Program-made: the position numbers and the translations under genes
In this document: positions 1-8,398 of the stretch, one piece after another
Position numbering within the stretch: position 1 is the first letter of the stretch
Layout: every line of letters starts with the position of its first letter
Assembly: GCA_015680685.1 (NCBI GenBank)
Contig: MNCI01037820.1
Location: forward strand, 1,244,894-1,265,346
From: Gnetum montanum
Lineage: Eukaryota; Streptophyta; Gnetopsida; Gnetales; Gnetaceae
DNA length: 20,453 nt
Direction of reading: 5' to 3'
Notes under the pieces: generated by a model
What the model saw: only the letters and a program-made list of their open reading frames with translations
The model's database searches: none
Told to the model about the DNA's origin: nothing

Positions 1-245
1 ACAGTTTGATTTTGCTTAGGAATGAGGTTTTTGTCCCATCACACCTTATGTGAAATGGGAATTTTCCTCAAAAAATATTTCTATTCAGTTGTAAAAATCT
101 AGTGAAATTTTTAGTATGTTTTATTCTTGAAAAAGGGGACAGAAATGTTGGCACATTTGGCCATTACATCGAGCAGTTGGAATATTTTGTTCAAAATATT
201 AGCACAATCCCTGGTTGTAAATTTGCAGTTTAGTATTGTGAGTTA

Positions 246-449
246 ATGGGTATTATTGGAGAAGTAAGCTTGGTAAATAATCCTGATGTTGAAGCCTTCT
301 TGGAAAGTAAATTAAAATGCCAAGTTATTTTCTTGAGTGAAGATTGGAATAAAAAAGGAGGTGATTATTTACGACAAGAAAGCATACTCCCTGTTAATAT
401 TGGCAAAATAGACAACACCGTGGGTAATGGATTATCAAAAATTGGCTAA
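246..449 (+). pseudogene. Short unrecognised ORF, 67 codons, possible coding remnant
   Basis: This ATG-to-TAA frame encodes 67 residues of ordinary, mixed composition (starting MGIIGEVSLVNNPDVEAFLE). The same frame stays protein-like after the first stop, to about position 540, where a second stop follows. No domain is recognised, and there is no signal peptide or membrane segment. The minus-strand frame at 446-679 lies just beyond its end and shows no domain either. It may be an exon remnant of a decayed gene or a chance ORF. Nothing nearby indicates a function. Confidence 0.2.
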
Positions 450-606
450 GAGTTGGAAGCAAGTGAAGGACCTAATGGACTACCAACTGGTTTTGAATTC
501 GTAAATTTAAAATTATCAAAGGATGTAAAGGTTTCTGTATTGTAGAAAAACCCAAATTCACATATGTCCAAAGGCCCATTGTTAACGCTGCCAAAGAAAA
601 CAATGA

Positions 607-774
607 AATCAGAAAAATAGAATTGAATGTCGTGGTTTTGGGGCAAATCCTTTGGCTTGCCGTTCAGGATTGCGCCCATGCATCGGCCAGATTTATGTTG
701 TCGACTTGCCAGACGCTGAACCTGAGTTCGTGGAGCACGTGGGAGGCCCTTCTTTCACCGCTGAGTCGAGTTAA
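607..774 (+). pseudogene. Open run of 55 codons ending at TAA, unrecognised
   Basis: This frame is open from just after a TGA at 604-606 to the TAA at 772-774. It has no ATG near its left end, so it would be an internal or 3' exon piece. Its C-terminal part (IGQIYVVDLPDAEPEFVEHV and onward) looks protein-like, with mixed composition and acidic residues. It is in a different frame from the ORF at 246-449. No family is recognised, and a chance open run of this length is quite possible. Confidence 0.2.
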
Positions 775-1390
775 AGGGGGTTTTGGGTAGCAATCGTGTG
801 GAGAAAGCTAGATAGAACTGAGGCCAGTTTAGGGAAAAACACAACAAATATATTATTGATTCTAGCAGAGGCACTTGTGGATTTCAGAAGGATGGATGCC
901 TATCTTACGGGATGAACAAATCTGGGTTTTCATCCGCAGCAATCGCAAATGCCTTTAAAACCCTGGTGGATGTTGCGTGAAGAATCTACACCAAATGTTG
1001 GAAGAAAATTCTGAAAGCCAGATAGTTTACCAGTTATCACAAATGAAGGGCAGCGAAAATCTATGAAGTAAGGATTAAATCACATAATCATCAAAACCTG
1101 CAGGGCATTTTCGAAAGGCAGAGGTTATAACAGTTGCAGATCCTTATGGAACACAATGCGACGTTCCCTAACACGGCGGCTGAGTCTTCTCCTGTGATGG
1201 CAGTTGCTGGTAATGATTTTTAGCTGAAGAAGATATTTTGAATCAGTTGTGGGTAGTAGAAGCATCAGTGCCTTCACCTTCGGGCTCATATTTCGGCCAT
1301 CCCGAATTTTAATTTCAATTATCGGGGATGCAGAAAGGATAAATTAACTACCGCTACCACCAATAAGGTGGATATTATATTATATTTTTA

Positions 1391-2759
1391 GGGTAAAATC
1401 TTAGAGCTTAATGACACTTAGTATTTAAAATTTAAATTAAATTAAATTAGATTAGGGATTTTAGATTTATTTTAATAAATTACTTACAAAGGTAATATTT
1501 ATAATATTTGCAAATATTAATTCCTCCTAACTTTATGAATAACTTCCTAACTCCCTCCTAATTAAATGGGCAAGTAACCTCCTAACTTGTTGGGCAAGTA
1601 ANAGGCTCTCACTTGAAGACACTTTGGGGTCTTGAGAAGAGCATTTGTAAAGAAGATTTGTAAAGACGATTGCTTGTAAGATGGCTTACTAAAGGAAAGA
1701 TTTTAGCCTCTTTGTCATGGTCCTGTGAGTTATGAATTTCATTTTTTATTTTGTTTAAATTTTTTAGCTAGTGGTTTATATAGTATCATCCTTGGGAAGT
1801 AATTTTGGGATTTTTAGAATGCTCTTACTGTTCTTGTTGTCTGATAGAAATTTATATTAAGATTTTTCCATAGAAGCGCTTGTGTTTAAAAGCCTTAAGA
1901 GCATTTTAGTAGTAAATTTAGTTATTTTTCAACATGTGGGAACTACTATTGGGATTGTTGTAAGAGAGCCTCTGTTTGTAGTCACGTCGTTAAACAATTC
2001 AGTAGTCGAGAGGGTTCAGAAAATCTTTGGTATTTTGATGGGACCAGAATAGCTTCTTTTTATCTTTAAAGTGAATTCTCGTGGTATTTCAATCAGAAAT
2101 TGTCAAGTCTTTTAAAGGTTCTGTTTGAATGCAATCGTTGACATCTATTATCTAGTCAAAATGGAGTCTCGTACGTGGTAGTTTACGCAGCAATTTTTGG
2201 TAGCATAATAGGATTGTCTTGAAGATATTGCTTGTTTGAGCCTTGGAAGTTTGAACAATTCGTAGATATTGAATTTGGGATAGCTTTATTGCGAAGTGTT
2301 TACTCGTGTCATTTTACCTTGTTTAAATATTTGAGGTCTACACAAATCTGCTTTCTTTTCTTTTCTGCTTATTTCCATCGAATCTTGCTCTATTTCTAGT
2401 TTTCTTGTGGAACTATCTCTTTCTCTGGGGAAAATTAGGAGTAGATTGCGGAGTTGTGCTCAAATGTTTTTGCAAAATTTTATTTATTACAGGTAGGTAT
2501 TATAAGGACCACGTAGACTAGGCAGTTGAACAAAATAGGAAATTTTCAACAACTCACAGTACGTGGCAAAGTTGGCTGAATCTCTTTAAAGTAAGTCATT
2601 TGTAGTTTACACACAATGCAATCGTTACATTTCTCACAACCGCATACCACAACAGCACATACACATACTCACATTAACTACTGAGTTTATTTGGAGGTAT
2701 CTGGGTCTTGGTGTTGCCAAAGACTAGCAAGCACGTAAATTCTGTTCGAGGACACTCGT
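1391..2759. other. AT-rich stretch without recognisable gene
   Basis: No ORF, retrotransposon domain, PBS or LTR boundary could be supported on either strand. The 1391-1540 part is extremely A/T-rich. If the minus-strand element at 2760-4217 were complete, the rest of its gag would lie here, but I see no gag-like translation. The element is therefore truncated or interrupted near 2760-2790. Confidence 0.5.
1554..1601. repeat. 24-bp tandem repeat, two copies, next to an N
   Basis: Copies at 1554-1577 and 1578-1601 share the start cctccta and the end gggcaagtaa and differ at 4 of 24 positions. The undetermined base at 1602 follows directly. Confidence 0.7.
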
Positions 2760-2789
2760 TGGCGGTCGCATCCCAAACGGTCGCCAACA

Positions 2790-3269
2790 ATTAGGAGGGG
2801 GAACATTGTTTTGTGAAGAACCTATTGAAATAGGTTCACCACCCTCAACTTCGCTTAAGATGGGTGGAGCGTTATGGGGTCCTTTGCCCTTCAAAGATGT
2901 GTGGTAACTCTCCTATCACAAGTCTTGTTGATGTTGTGCATTTGTGGGATGGTAGTCCCTTGTGTCATAATCACATGCAATGTACTCTACGTACAATTGT
3001 GGCATGCCTATTCATGCAAGATCACAAAGGCACATGTTGGGGACTGCTCGGTCTGGAGGCAACACTATGTTACCCTCCAAGTCTCTCCAACGAAGTTGTT
3101 CATCTTGATGAAGAATAAAGGTAAATTTGGGTATATACTCATCATGATGAATATATATCACATGGAATTTTTGAGGAACTAGTGGATTTTGGTTATGTGT
3201 GTTGTGCCACCGACTGTCTCTAGTGTTGTTCCTAGGCAATGAAGTGCTTTTGTGCGAAGAAGAAGACAT
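2790..3269 (-). pseudogene. gag: gag N-terminal region, partial
   Basis: This would be the first part of the structural polyprotein of the Athila-like element. The ATG at 3269-3267 opens 85 codons (MSSSSHKSTS..., stop near 3012). After the stop the same frame still matches the gag of the inner element, with a DYHPT...QH block near 2930-2900 and a GGEP motif near 2840-2820. Shared positions include a Y-x-H-x-x-EY-x-P-x-FTFILH-x-DE stretch around 3160-3110. The start is supported by alignment with the inner element, whose matching codon is ATA. No capsid or zinc-knuckle part follows. A broken 5' gag fragment is well supported; its exact left limit is not. Confidence 0.7.
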
Positions 3270-3400
3270 TTTCTCTTATTCAGTGTGCGATTTACCGTTG
3301 TTCTATTATTTTTTTCTTTTGATCCACCCTAAGGGTTCGTTCTAGTGTCCCAACAATCTGAATGATCTCCTATGTTCTACTTAGCACACAAACAACTAAG

Positions 3401-3418
3401 TCCCCGGCAACAGTGCCA
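3401..3418 (-). other. Primer binding site, tRNA-Asp type (left element)
   Basis: The 18 bases match the 3' end of plant tRNA-Asp (ending GGCGCCA), read as the tRNA on the plus strand, with two differences, both transitions. It lies one base from the LTR start at 3420. tRNA-Asp priming is typical of Athila-type Ty3/gypsy elements. Confidence 0.85.
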
Positions 3419-3765
3419 ATGATGAGAGGTGAGGTACCCCTACACTCAACCATACGTATCTGAGCATTTCACGCATGATCCAGTCGAACTCCAAGGACTA
3501 AGTGCTTACGCACCTTAATGGAACACTTAAGGTTAATCAATCATTGTCTTCCCAAACTTACCTGTATTGTCACAATTGTATGGTTAAGTAAGCTTGAGGT
3601 ATATGATTTTTATATCTTTTATCTTTTTAATGTCTTATGATAATAGGGGAAGGTGAAGAGAACTAGATGACTAACTTTCATTAACTATTCATTAACTAAG
3701 TTCTAATTTTCCTAGCACCAGTATCTGTTCCCACTTGCCGCACACACCCTGAACCATTACAACAC

Positions 3766-3835
3766 TGCTGGGATTACCAAATGCTACTTGTTACTGGGTT
3801 ACCAAGCATTACACATGTGCTCGAAGCGGTCGTAC
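3766..3835 (-). promoter_or_regulatory. Conserved U5 block (left LTR)
   Basis: This 70-bp block contains two copies of a ctggg-n-taccaa box. It is the best conserved stretch between this LTR and those at 7867-7937 and 17251-17322. It lies about 130 nt past the AATAAA signal in element sense. Function is unknown. Confidence 0.6.
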
Positions 3836-3966
3836 TAAATGCACTTAACTAGGAGAGTCAAGGGTTGAGAGAGATTGATTATCTAGGAAAGCATTTAAAC
3901 ATTTAACAATAATTAAATCTAATTTAGCTTAGTCCATATGCTACAAGGTTTATCAGAAAGTTCGTC

Positions 3967-3972
3967 TTTATT
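3967..3972 (-). terminator. Poly(A) signal AATAAA in left LTR
   Basis: AATAAA on the minus strand lies about 176 nt downstream of the TATA box. The other two LTRs of this type have it at almost the same distance. Confidence 0.55.
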
Positions 3973-4140
3973 GCCGTACACAAATGTATGCTTAGGTACA
4001 ATTTGCTTGAATAAAGATCCATTCACTTTAAGACTCTTACTGTGGGCACATGGAAATTATTCTAACTATGGAATGGTAAAACTGCTATAGTTTATCTAAC
4101 GGTCTAGATCTAGATACCTAAAATAGGGAAAGATGCCTCT

Positions 4141-4148
4141 TATTTATA
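4141..4148 (-). promoter_or_regulatory. TATA box of left LTR
   Basis: TATAAATA on the minus strand, at the position equivalent to TATA boxes in both LTRs of the inner element. Confidence 0.65.
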
Positions 4149-4149
4149 G

Positions 4150-4210
4150 ATATTGCGGCGGGCCACGATATCGCGTAGGTGATATCGCAGGGGCGGATGC
4201 GATATTGTGG
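4150..4210. repeat. GATATCGC-type box array in U3 of left LTR
   Basis: Four variants of gatatcgc/gcgatatt in alternating orientation lie within 61 bp, immediately upstream (element sense) of the TATA box. Matching but decayed boxes occur at the same place in the inner element's LTRs. Confidence 0.6.
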
Positions 4211-4692
4211 CTCATCAATTATGTCTCAATATTATATTTTTGAAAGTTTTAACCTTCAACCTTACTCCTATTACATATTTGAAAATATTACTATTTTGTA
4301 TATTTCTTTTCTTGATTATTATATCTCGACATTTACGAATGCTTGATGATTCTTGTGAAGGATAGGTTGGAACGATGGTGATGACCTATTGTGGGTATCT
4401 TATTAATGTTTATTATATTTTATCTAATTTATATTTTTATGTTGTTTGATTTTTGAATAATATAAGCATATGGTTATAGGACATTAGATAAATATTTGGG
4501 ATTTATTCCAATTATTCTTTTATTTTATCTTGGAATACATTTGTGGATATGAGATTCATTATAGTACTCTCTTGATGACTTTGATCCATTAGTTGATCAT
4601 TGGGCTCTTTTGTGAACACATGCTATATGATTTCTAGAAAATATTTATTAATTCTTTATTCTTGGAATTTTCCAAAGACTTCCTTTTATGCC

Positions 4693-4700
4693 TATAAATA
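4693..4700 (+). promoter_or_regulatory. TATA-like box in unassigned interval
   Basis: TATAAATA on the plus strand in an LTR-like context, with AT-rich sequence upstream and a mixed pyrimidine-rich leader downstream. No paired LTR was found, so its role is uncertain. Confidence 0.3.
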
Positions 4701-5044
4701 CTTAGCATCATTAGCTCTCTTGGCATCAACTATGCATTGCTCTCTTTTGCACTCATGCTCATGGCTATGCTTACTAACTTCTAGATCTTAACCTTGTCTT
4801 GTTTAGCAAAGCTTGGATCTTAGTTAATCTCTTGAGGTAGAGGAAATATTCTTACTGTTGTTAATGTTGATAAGCAGCTTACCTTATTATACCTATTTTT
4901 CTTCTATATGACTTACATTACTAATCTAACAATACTATGTTATTGATCTAATCCTAATATGATGATATTTTCACCCTATTACACCATTTTCATGTTTTTC
5001 GTTTTCATTTTATGCTCTTTGTAGTATCTTACATCATCATCTTT

Positions 5045-5068
5045 TGGTATTGATGATAGCAATGATGT
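5045..5068 (+). other. Weak tRNA-Met PBS-like sequence
   Basis: It begins ttggtat and resumes agcaatg after a short non-matching segment, resembling a damaged initiator-tRNA-Met primer site as used by chromoviruses. The match is too short to be secure. Confidence 0.2.
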
Positions 5069-5682
5069 CTCTAAACACCACAACTTGAGTTCACAATAGT
5101 ACTAGGGATGGTAATGAAAGTCACAATAAAATTCTTATCTATTTTCCTATGTAGCATGATTAGGGTAATGCCTAATGGGGAATAGTGGCTTCAAACAATG
5201 ATGGCACATGGGCATTTCAAACATGTAAAGGTGTGTTCATGACATCAAAAAGCTCAAAAATAATGATTAAAATCCATTAAACATGATTTGTGGTAGAGGT
5301 AATTGATACGGAGGATGGTACTTCATCATTGATCATCATGTTGTAGGTACATATCAAACCTAACTTTAGAATAGTCGTGAGAAGGTAAGACCAAGGAAAA
5401 CTATAGTATTAATACTTGTCACAACATAACCCAAAAATTGGTTTGAACATATATGAGGATTTCTAATACAACAATTGTTCTTATCTAGTATGAGGGTTGG
5501 CCTAAACAAGTAAGGTATTTTACCAAATAGTCCTTGATGGCTAGGTAGGTTGGTGGTATCAACCTTATAGTTCTTTTAATGTATAATGTTAGAAATGTCA
5601 TGATTAAATCCATGAATAGGAAAATCATGGTTAAAGATAGATTATCTCATTAATTTTAATATTAATGGTTTGGTTAAATTGT

Positions 5683-5810
5683 GTTGATGTTATTTTCAAA
5701 AGACCTTGAAAATTTGACAACAATATTTCTTTTAGTGGTGTAAGAAATATTTGGTCTATTCCAAGAGAAGATGGAATACATGAACTCATTCCTATGACTT
5801 TGCAATAGTG
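5683..5810 (+). pseudogene. pol: End of chromovirus protease/linker region
   Basis: Translation from 5683 gives a DV-I-x-x-RP-x-x-FD pattern followed by G-V-R-N and, about 20 codons later, an IPM motif. This matches the family's LLGRPWQFD...HDG..N.Y...LxPM region, which lies between the aspartic protease core and RT. The Trp codon expected after RP is TGA (5707-5709), consistent with TGG to TGA. The catalytic D-S/T-G motif upstream was not found. The call rests on one short but characteristic motif in the right place. Confidence 0.55.
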
Positions 5811-5903
5811 AAAGGAAAATGTCCCTATTAATGCTTCATTGATATTAATTAGTGAGCAAGAGGATCTAAAGCACATGAAGAGGCTAGACATGGTTTTGTC
5901 ATT

Positions 5904-6830
5904 ATGTCAACACTTGCAACAAGTGAAGAGGAGCATACAAATGAACTTCCTATAGCTATGCAAATTTTGACATTGGAATTTGTTGATGTTTTCAAGGGAA
6001 AATTGGAAGGAATTCCACTAATAAGATTCATCCAACATCAAATAGATTTTATATCAAGAGCTATAATTCCAAATGAAAGAGCCTACTACATCACTTCAAA
6101 TTAGAGGGAAGAATTAAGTAAGTGAATTACTATCTAATAGTTTTATTAAGGAATCCATCTCTCCTTGTGCCATTTCAACTATGTTAGTTTCCAAGAAGGA
6201 CATCGATGAATTAAGGTTGTGCATAGATTCTAGGGCTATTAATAGGATTACTATCAAGTATAGATTTCCTATTCCTAGGATGGATGACATTCTTGATGTG
6301 CTTGCCAATGCTGAGAATTTTTCTAAAATTGATTTAAAATGTGGTTATCATGGAATAAGGATTAGACAAGAAGATGAATGGAAAACATTCTTTAAAACAC
6401 CTGCTGACTTGTATGAGTGGTTAGTCATGCCTTTTGGGCTAACCAATTCTCCAACCACATTTATGAGGCTCATGCATGAAGTCCTAAAGGATTTTATTGG
6501 TAAATGTTATGTTTTTTTTCTTTGATGACATTCTTGTTTATAGTTCTAAGGAAGAGGACCATGTACATCATTTGAGGATGATATGCTCCAAGTTACAAGA
6601 GGCAAAGTTAGTGATTAATGCTAAGAAATTCCATTTCATGAAGAAAGAAATTGTCTACCTAGGTCATGTTGTCTCCAAGAATTAAGTCAAGATGGAACCA
6701 ATTAAGATAAAGGAAATTAAGGAATGGCCTTCGCCTAAGGATATGGAAGATGTGAAATCTTTTCTTGGTTTGGTTAGCTTCTATACTAGATTTATTAATA
6801 ATTTTAGTTTCATTACATGGTATATGCTCT
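5904..6830 (+). pseudogene. pol: Chromovirus reverse transcriptase, frameshifted
   Basis: The enzyme would copy element RNA into DNA in cytoplasmic particles. The open run 5904-6104 carries the region before RT (FVDVFKGKLEGIP, then HQIDF). After a frame change the core lies at about 6136-6525: [38 protein letters not shown], then DEWKT...[13 protein letters not shown]. The active-site loop reads FFDDILVYS, where the family usually has Y-x-DD, and it sits in a different frame from the core. The switch is at a run of eight T (6512-6519). YLGHVVS follows (6655-6675) with a TAA soon after, then EWP-P and the SFLGL-SFY region. The domain order is full length, but no continuous frame exists. Confidence 0.9.
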
Positions 6831-7380
6831 CTTGTTTGAAGAAAATTTAGCATTTGTGTGGGATAATGAGAGAGAGAAATATTTTCAAGCGTTGAAAGAG
6901 AAAATTTGTAGTGCTCTAGGTTTTGCAATTCCAAACTTCTCAAAACTATTTGAAGTGGAAGTAGATGCAAGTTGGCTTGCTATTAAAGGTGTGCTTTCTC
7001 AAGAAGGTAAACCAACTGCATTCTTTTCTAAAAAATTAAATGAATCTAGACAAAAGTATAGTGTATATGAAAAGGAGTTATATGATATACTTTAAGCCAT
7101 TAAACATTGGAGACATTACTTGATATGATCAAATTTTATTTTATTTACTGATCATATAGCACTTCAATTTTTGAATTCTCAAAAGAAACTAAGTGCCAAG
7201 TACATGAAATGGATAGAGAATTTGAAAGAATTTCATTTGGTTTTGAAACATAGGAGTGGAAAGTCTAATGTTAGGCTAATATTAAATGGATAGAGTAGTT
7301 GTAAGAATTTCATTTTGTTTTGAAACATAGGAGTGGAAAGTCTAATGTTGTTTTTGATGCTTTGTCTAGAGTTCATGTTG
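6831..7380 (+). pseudogene. pol: Chromovirus RNase H, stops plus internal duplication
   Basis: RNase H would remove the RNA strand of the replication hybrid. The frame at 6817-7095 shows FxxLK, then VDAS (catalytic Asp near 6964), AFFSKKLNES, and YEKEL (catalytic Glu). A TAA at 7096-7098 follows, replacing a codon in a conserved helix. Farther on, FTDH (third catalytic Asp) and QKKLSAKYMKW remain, so the three main acidic residues survive. A 66-bp direct repeat with a 77-bp offset (from 7207 and 7284) shifts the frame. The closing DALSR motif is at about 7355-7370. The domain is recognisable but dead. Confidence 0.85.
7207..7349 (+). repeat. 66-bp direct repeat, 77-bp offset, in RNase H
   Basis: Blocks 7207-7272 and 7284-7349 match at 62 of 66 positions, separated by 11 bp. 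The offset of 77 bp is not a multiple of three, so the duplication breaks the frame. It repeats the coding sequence that follows the KYMKW motif. Confidence 0.9.
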
Positions 7381-7511
7381 TTTCATCTAATGTGAAAGTT
7401 CAAGGATTTGAGTCTTTTGATTCATTATATCCTAATGATAAGGATTTTTGTGCAATTTAGAAAGAGTCATCTTCCACATTATTAGGAAGGAATGATCAAT
7501 GGAAATCTTAT

Positions 7512-7516
7512 CATGT
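7512..7516. repeat. Target site duplication catgt, left copy
   Basis: The 5 bases just outside the 3' LTR of the inner element equal those at 17759-17763. Five bp is the usual size for Ty3/gypsy integration. Confidence 0.9.
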
Positions 7517-7866
7517 TGATGAGCGATGAGGTACCCCTTCATCCAATCATATGAATCACTAAGGCATTTATGTGTGATTCGGTTGAATTTTGTGGACCTA
7601 TAGTTCTCCACTACACTAGTTCCTCTAGGAAGTGAAATGGATATTGAGAATGTTTTTTGTCTTTCCAACTACACTTGTGAAGCTCAAGGGTATGGTTTAA
7701 GTGTAACTAAGGTACATGATTTTTCTCATTTTATGTTTTATAAGTTTAATCACCTACAACAAGAATGAAAGGTAGAGTAATTTAAGATCTAATTCATTTA
7801 TTGCCTAGATAGCCTAACACAAGTACCTATCCCACTTGCTTGGGAACATACTAAATACATATAGTG

Positions 7867-7937
7867 TTTTTGGGCTACCAAATGTTAAGTGTTGCTGGGT
7901 TACCAAGCACTATATGTGTGCTTGAAGTGGTTGTGCT
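7867..7937 (-). promoter_or_regulatory. Conserved U5 block (3' LTR)
   Basis: Equivalent of 3766-3835 and 17251-17322, with the repeated ggg-n-taccaa box. It lies about 135 nt past the AATAAA signal in element sense. Confidence 0.6.
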
Positions 7938-8067
7938 TGTGTTCATTAACAATTGGAAATTAATTGCTTAATTTAAATGCATTAAAGTAAAGTACATGAA
8001 AGTAAAGTGCATTAAAGGAAACATTAATCTATTCTCAATGCTACAAGGATTATCAAAAGAGTTCATT

Positions 8068-8073
8068 TTTATT
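8068..8073 (-). terminator. Poly(A) signal AATAAA in 3' LTR
   Basis: AATAAA on the minus strand, about 188 nt after the TATA box. As the 3' LTR copy, it is the one expected to end the element transcript. Confidence 0.6.
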
Positions 8074-8253
8074 CTCATCATATTATTGTGCTCAAGTACA
8101 TCAGTGTTTGAACACAGATTCATACACACTTAGATGCCTGCTACGGGTACTCAAAAAATCTTCTAACTCTAGAGAAAATAGACTGCAAGAGCTTTTCCAC
8201 TCTGACTAAAAACCTATGAAAAAATATATGGAAATCATAAGCCTAAGTGCTAT

Positions 8254-8261
8254 ATTTATAG
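8254..8261 (-). promoter_or_regulatory. TATA box of 3' LTR
   Basis: TATAAATA in the minus sense, identical to the 5' LTR copy at 17623-17630. Confidence 0.7.
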
Positions 8262-8387
8262 GCTGGCATATACCCTGCAATATTAAATATCTGACATCGC
8301 ATCTTGGCTTCTACATTAGATACCTAATGTTGATGCTACAATATCAGGTACCCAATATTTGAACATGTGCAAAAATGTGATTCATCA

Positions 8388-8398
8388 TACCCCCATGA
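8388..8398 (-). other. Polypurine tract of the inner element
   Basis: In element sense this reads TCATGGGGGTA and abuts the LTR start TGATGAA. It is the expected primer for plus-strand DNA synthesis. The G run is intact. Confidence 0.8.

Larger units (their letters stand above)
1..1390. other. Unrecognised gene-like stretch, possibly decayed coding sequence
   Basis: No retrotransposon signature was found here. Compared with the rest of the window the interval, especially about 600-1320, is richer in G+C and keeps CpG dinucleotides (for example around 705-770 and 1155-1190), which methylated plant repeats usually lose. Two short open runs lie on the plus strand (246-449 and 607-774) with stops and frame changes between them. 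This could be a decayed low-copy gene, a captured gene fragment or non-coding sequence. I cannot name a product. Confidence 0.3.
2760..4217 (-). mobile_element. 5' part of an Athila-like Ty3/gypsy retrotransposon
   Basis: Reading on the minus strand there is an LTR (4217 to 3420), a tRNA-Asp PBS (3418-3401) and the N-terminal part of gag (from 3269). All three parts match, in the same order and spacing, the complete element at 7517-17758. In both, the gag start lies about 150 bp after the LTR. Sequence divergence from that element is much greater than between its own two LTRs, so this is a different family or subfamily. The rest of gag, all of pol and the 3' LTR are not found to the left, so the copy is truncated or interrupted near 2760-2790. 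The right flank after the LTR begins attat; without the other end no target duplication can be tested. Confidence 0.8.
3420..4217 (-). repeat. 5' LTR of the left Athila-like element
   Basis: It begins TGATGAG on the plus strand next to the PBS and ends CTCATCA, so the termini form an inverted repeat. It aligns in blocks with the two LTRs of the inner element: the terminal ggtaccc block, the 3766-3835 block, a poly(A) signal and a TATA box in matching order. Length is 798 bp against 857 and 871 bp. In element sense the TATA box is at 4148-4141 and AATAAA at 3972-3967. The 4217 end is set by the TCATCA terminus and could be off by a few bases. Confidence 0.8.
4218..5670. other. Unassigned interval; expected 5' end of the chromovirus
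   Basis: This stretch lies just upstream of chromovirus pol and should contain its 5' LTR and gag, but neither is clear. There is a TATA-like box at 4693-4700 and a weak tRNA-Met PBS-like stretch at 5045-5068. The segment 5195-5235 could be a zinc-knuckle remnant (a GHF followed by Cys), but only with frame changes. No sequence here matches the LTR that begins at 19141. The ORF at 4600-4791 overlaps the TATA-like box and shows no domain. Confidence 0.4.
5683..7516 (+). mobile_element. Chromovirus (Ty3/gypsy) remnant, left half
   Basis: It contains, in order, the end of protease, reverse transcriptase and RNase H of a chromovirus on the plus strand. The order and motifs ([20 protein letters not shown]) fit the Reina-like group. 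It stops at the insertion point of the minus-strand element; the same coding sequence resumes at 17764, 10.2 kb away. At least three frame changes and many stops make it non-functional. Gag and a matching 5' LTR are not identified upstream. Confidence 0.85.
7517..8387 (-). repeat. 3' LTR of the inner element
   Basis: This LTR runs from TGATGAGCG (plus strand) to TTCATCA and is 871 bp. It aligns end to end with 16902-17758 at roughly 85% identity by eye. A length difference near 7985-8000 (a short repeated gtaaagt unit) explains most of the size gap. In element sense it carries TATAAATA at 8261-8254 and AATAAA at 8073-8068. It abuts the PPT at 8388. Confidence 0.92.

Noticed and set aside
446-679. 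77-codon minus-strand ORF
   Set aside because: It overlaps the plus-strand open run at 607-774, has no recognisable domain, and neither strand can be preferred.
2791-2802. PPT-like run aggaggggga
   Set aside because: It lies inside the gag fragment, where it encodes Pro codons on the minus strand, and no LTR start follows.
2864-3182. Two overlapping plus-strand ORFs (84 and 102 codons)
   Set aside because: They run antisense to the recognised gag fragment and show no domain.
4600-4791. 63-codon plus-strand ORF
   Set aside because: It spans a TATA-like box in LTR-like sequence and shows only a hydrophobic, Leu/Ser-rich composition.
5349-5356. acatatca as the end of a 5' LTR of the chromovirus
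   Set aside because: It matches the proposed 3' LTR terminus, but the sequence before it is unlike the 3' LTR and no PBS follows.
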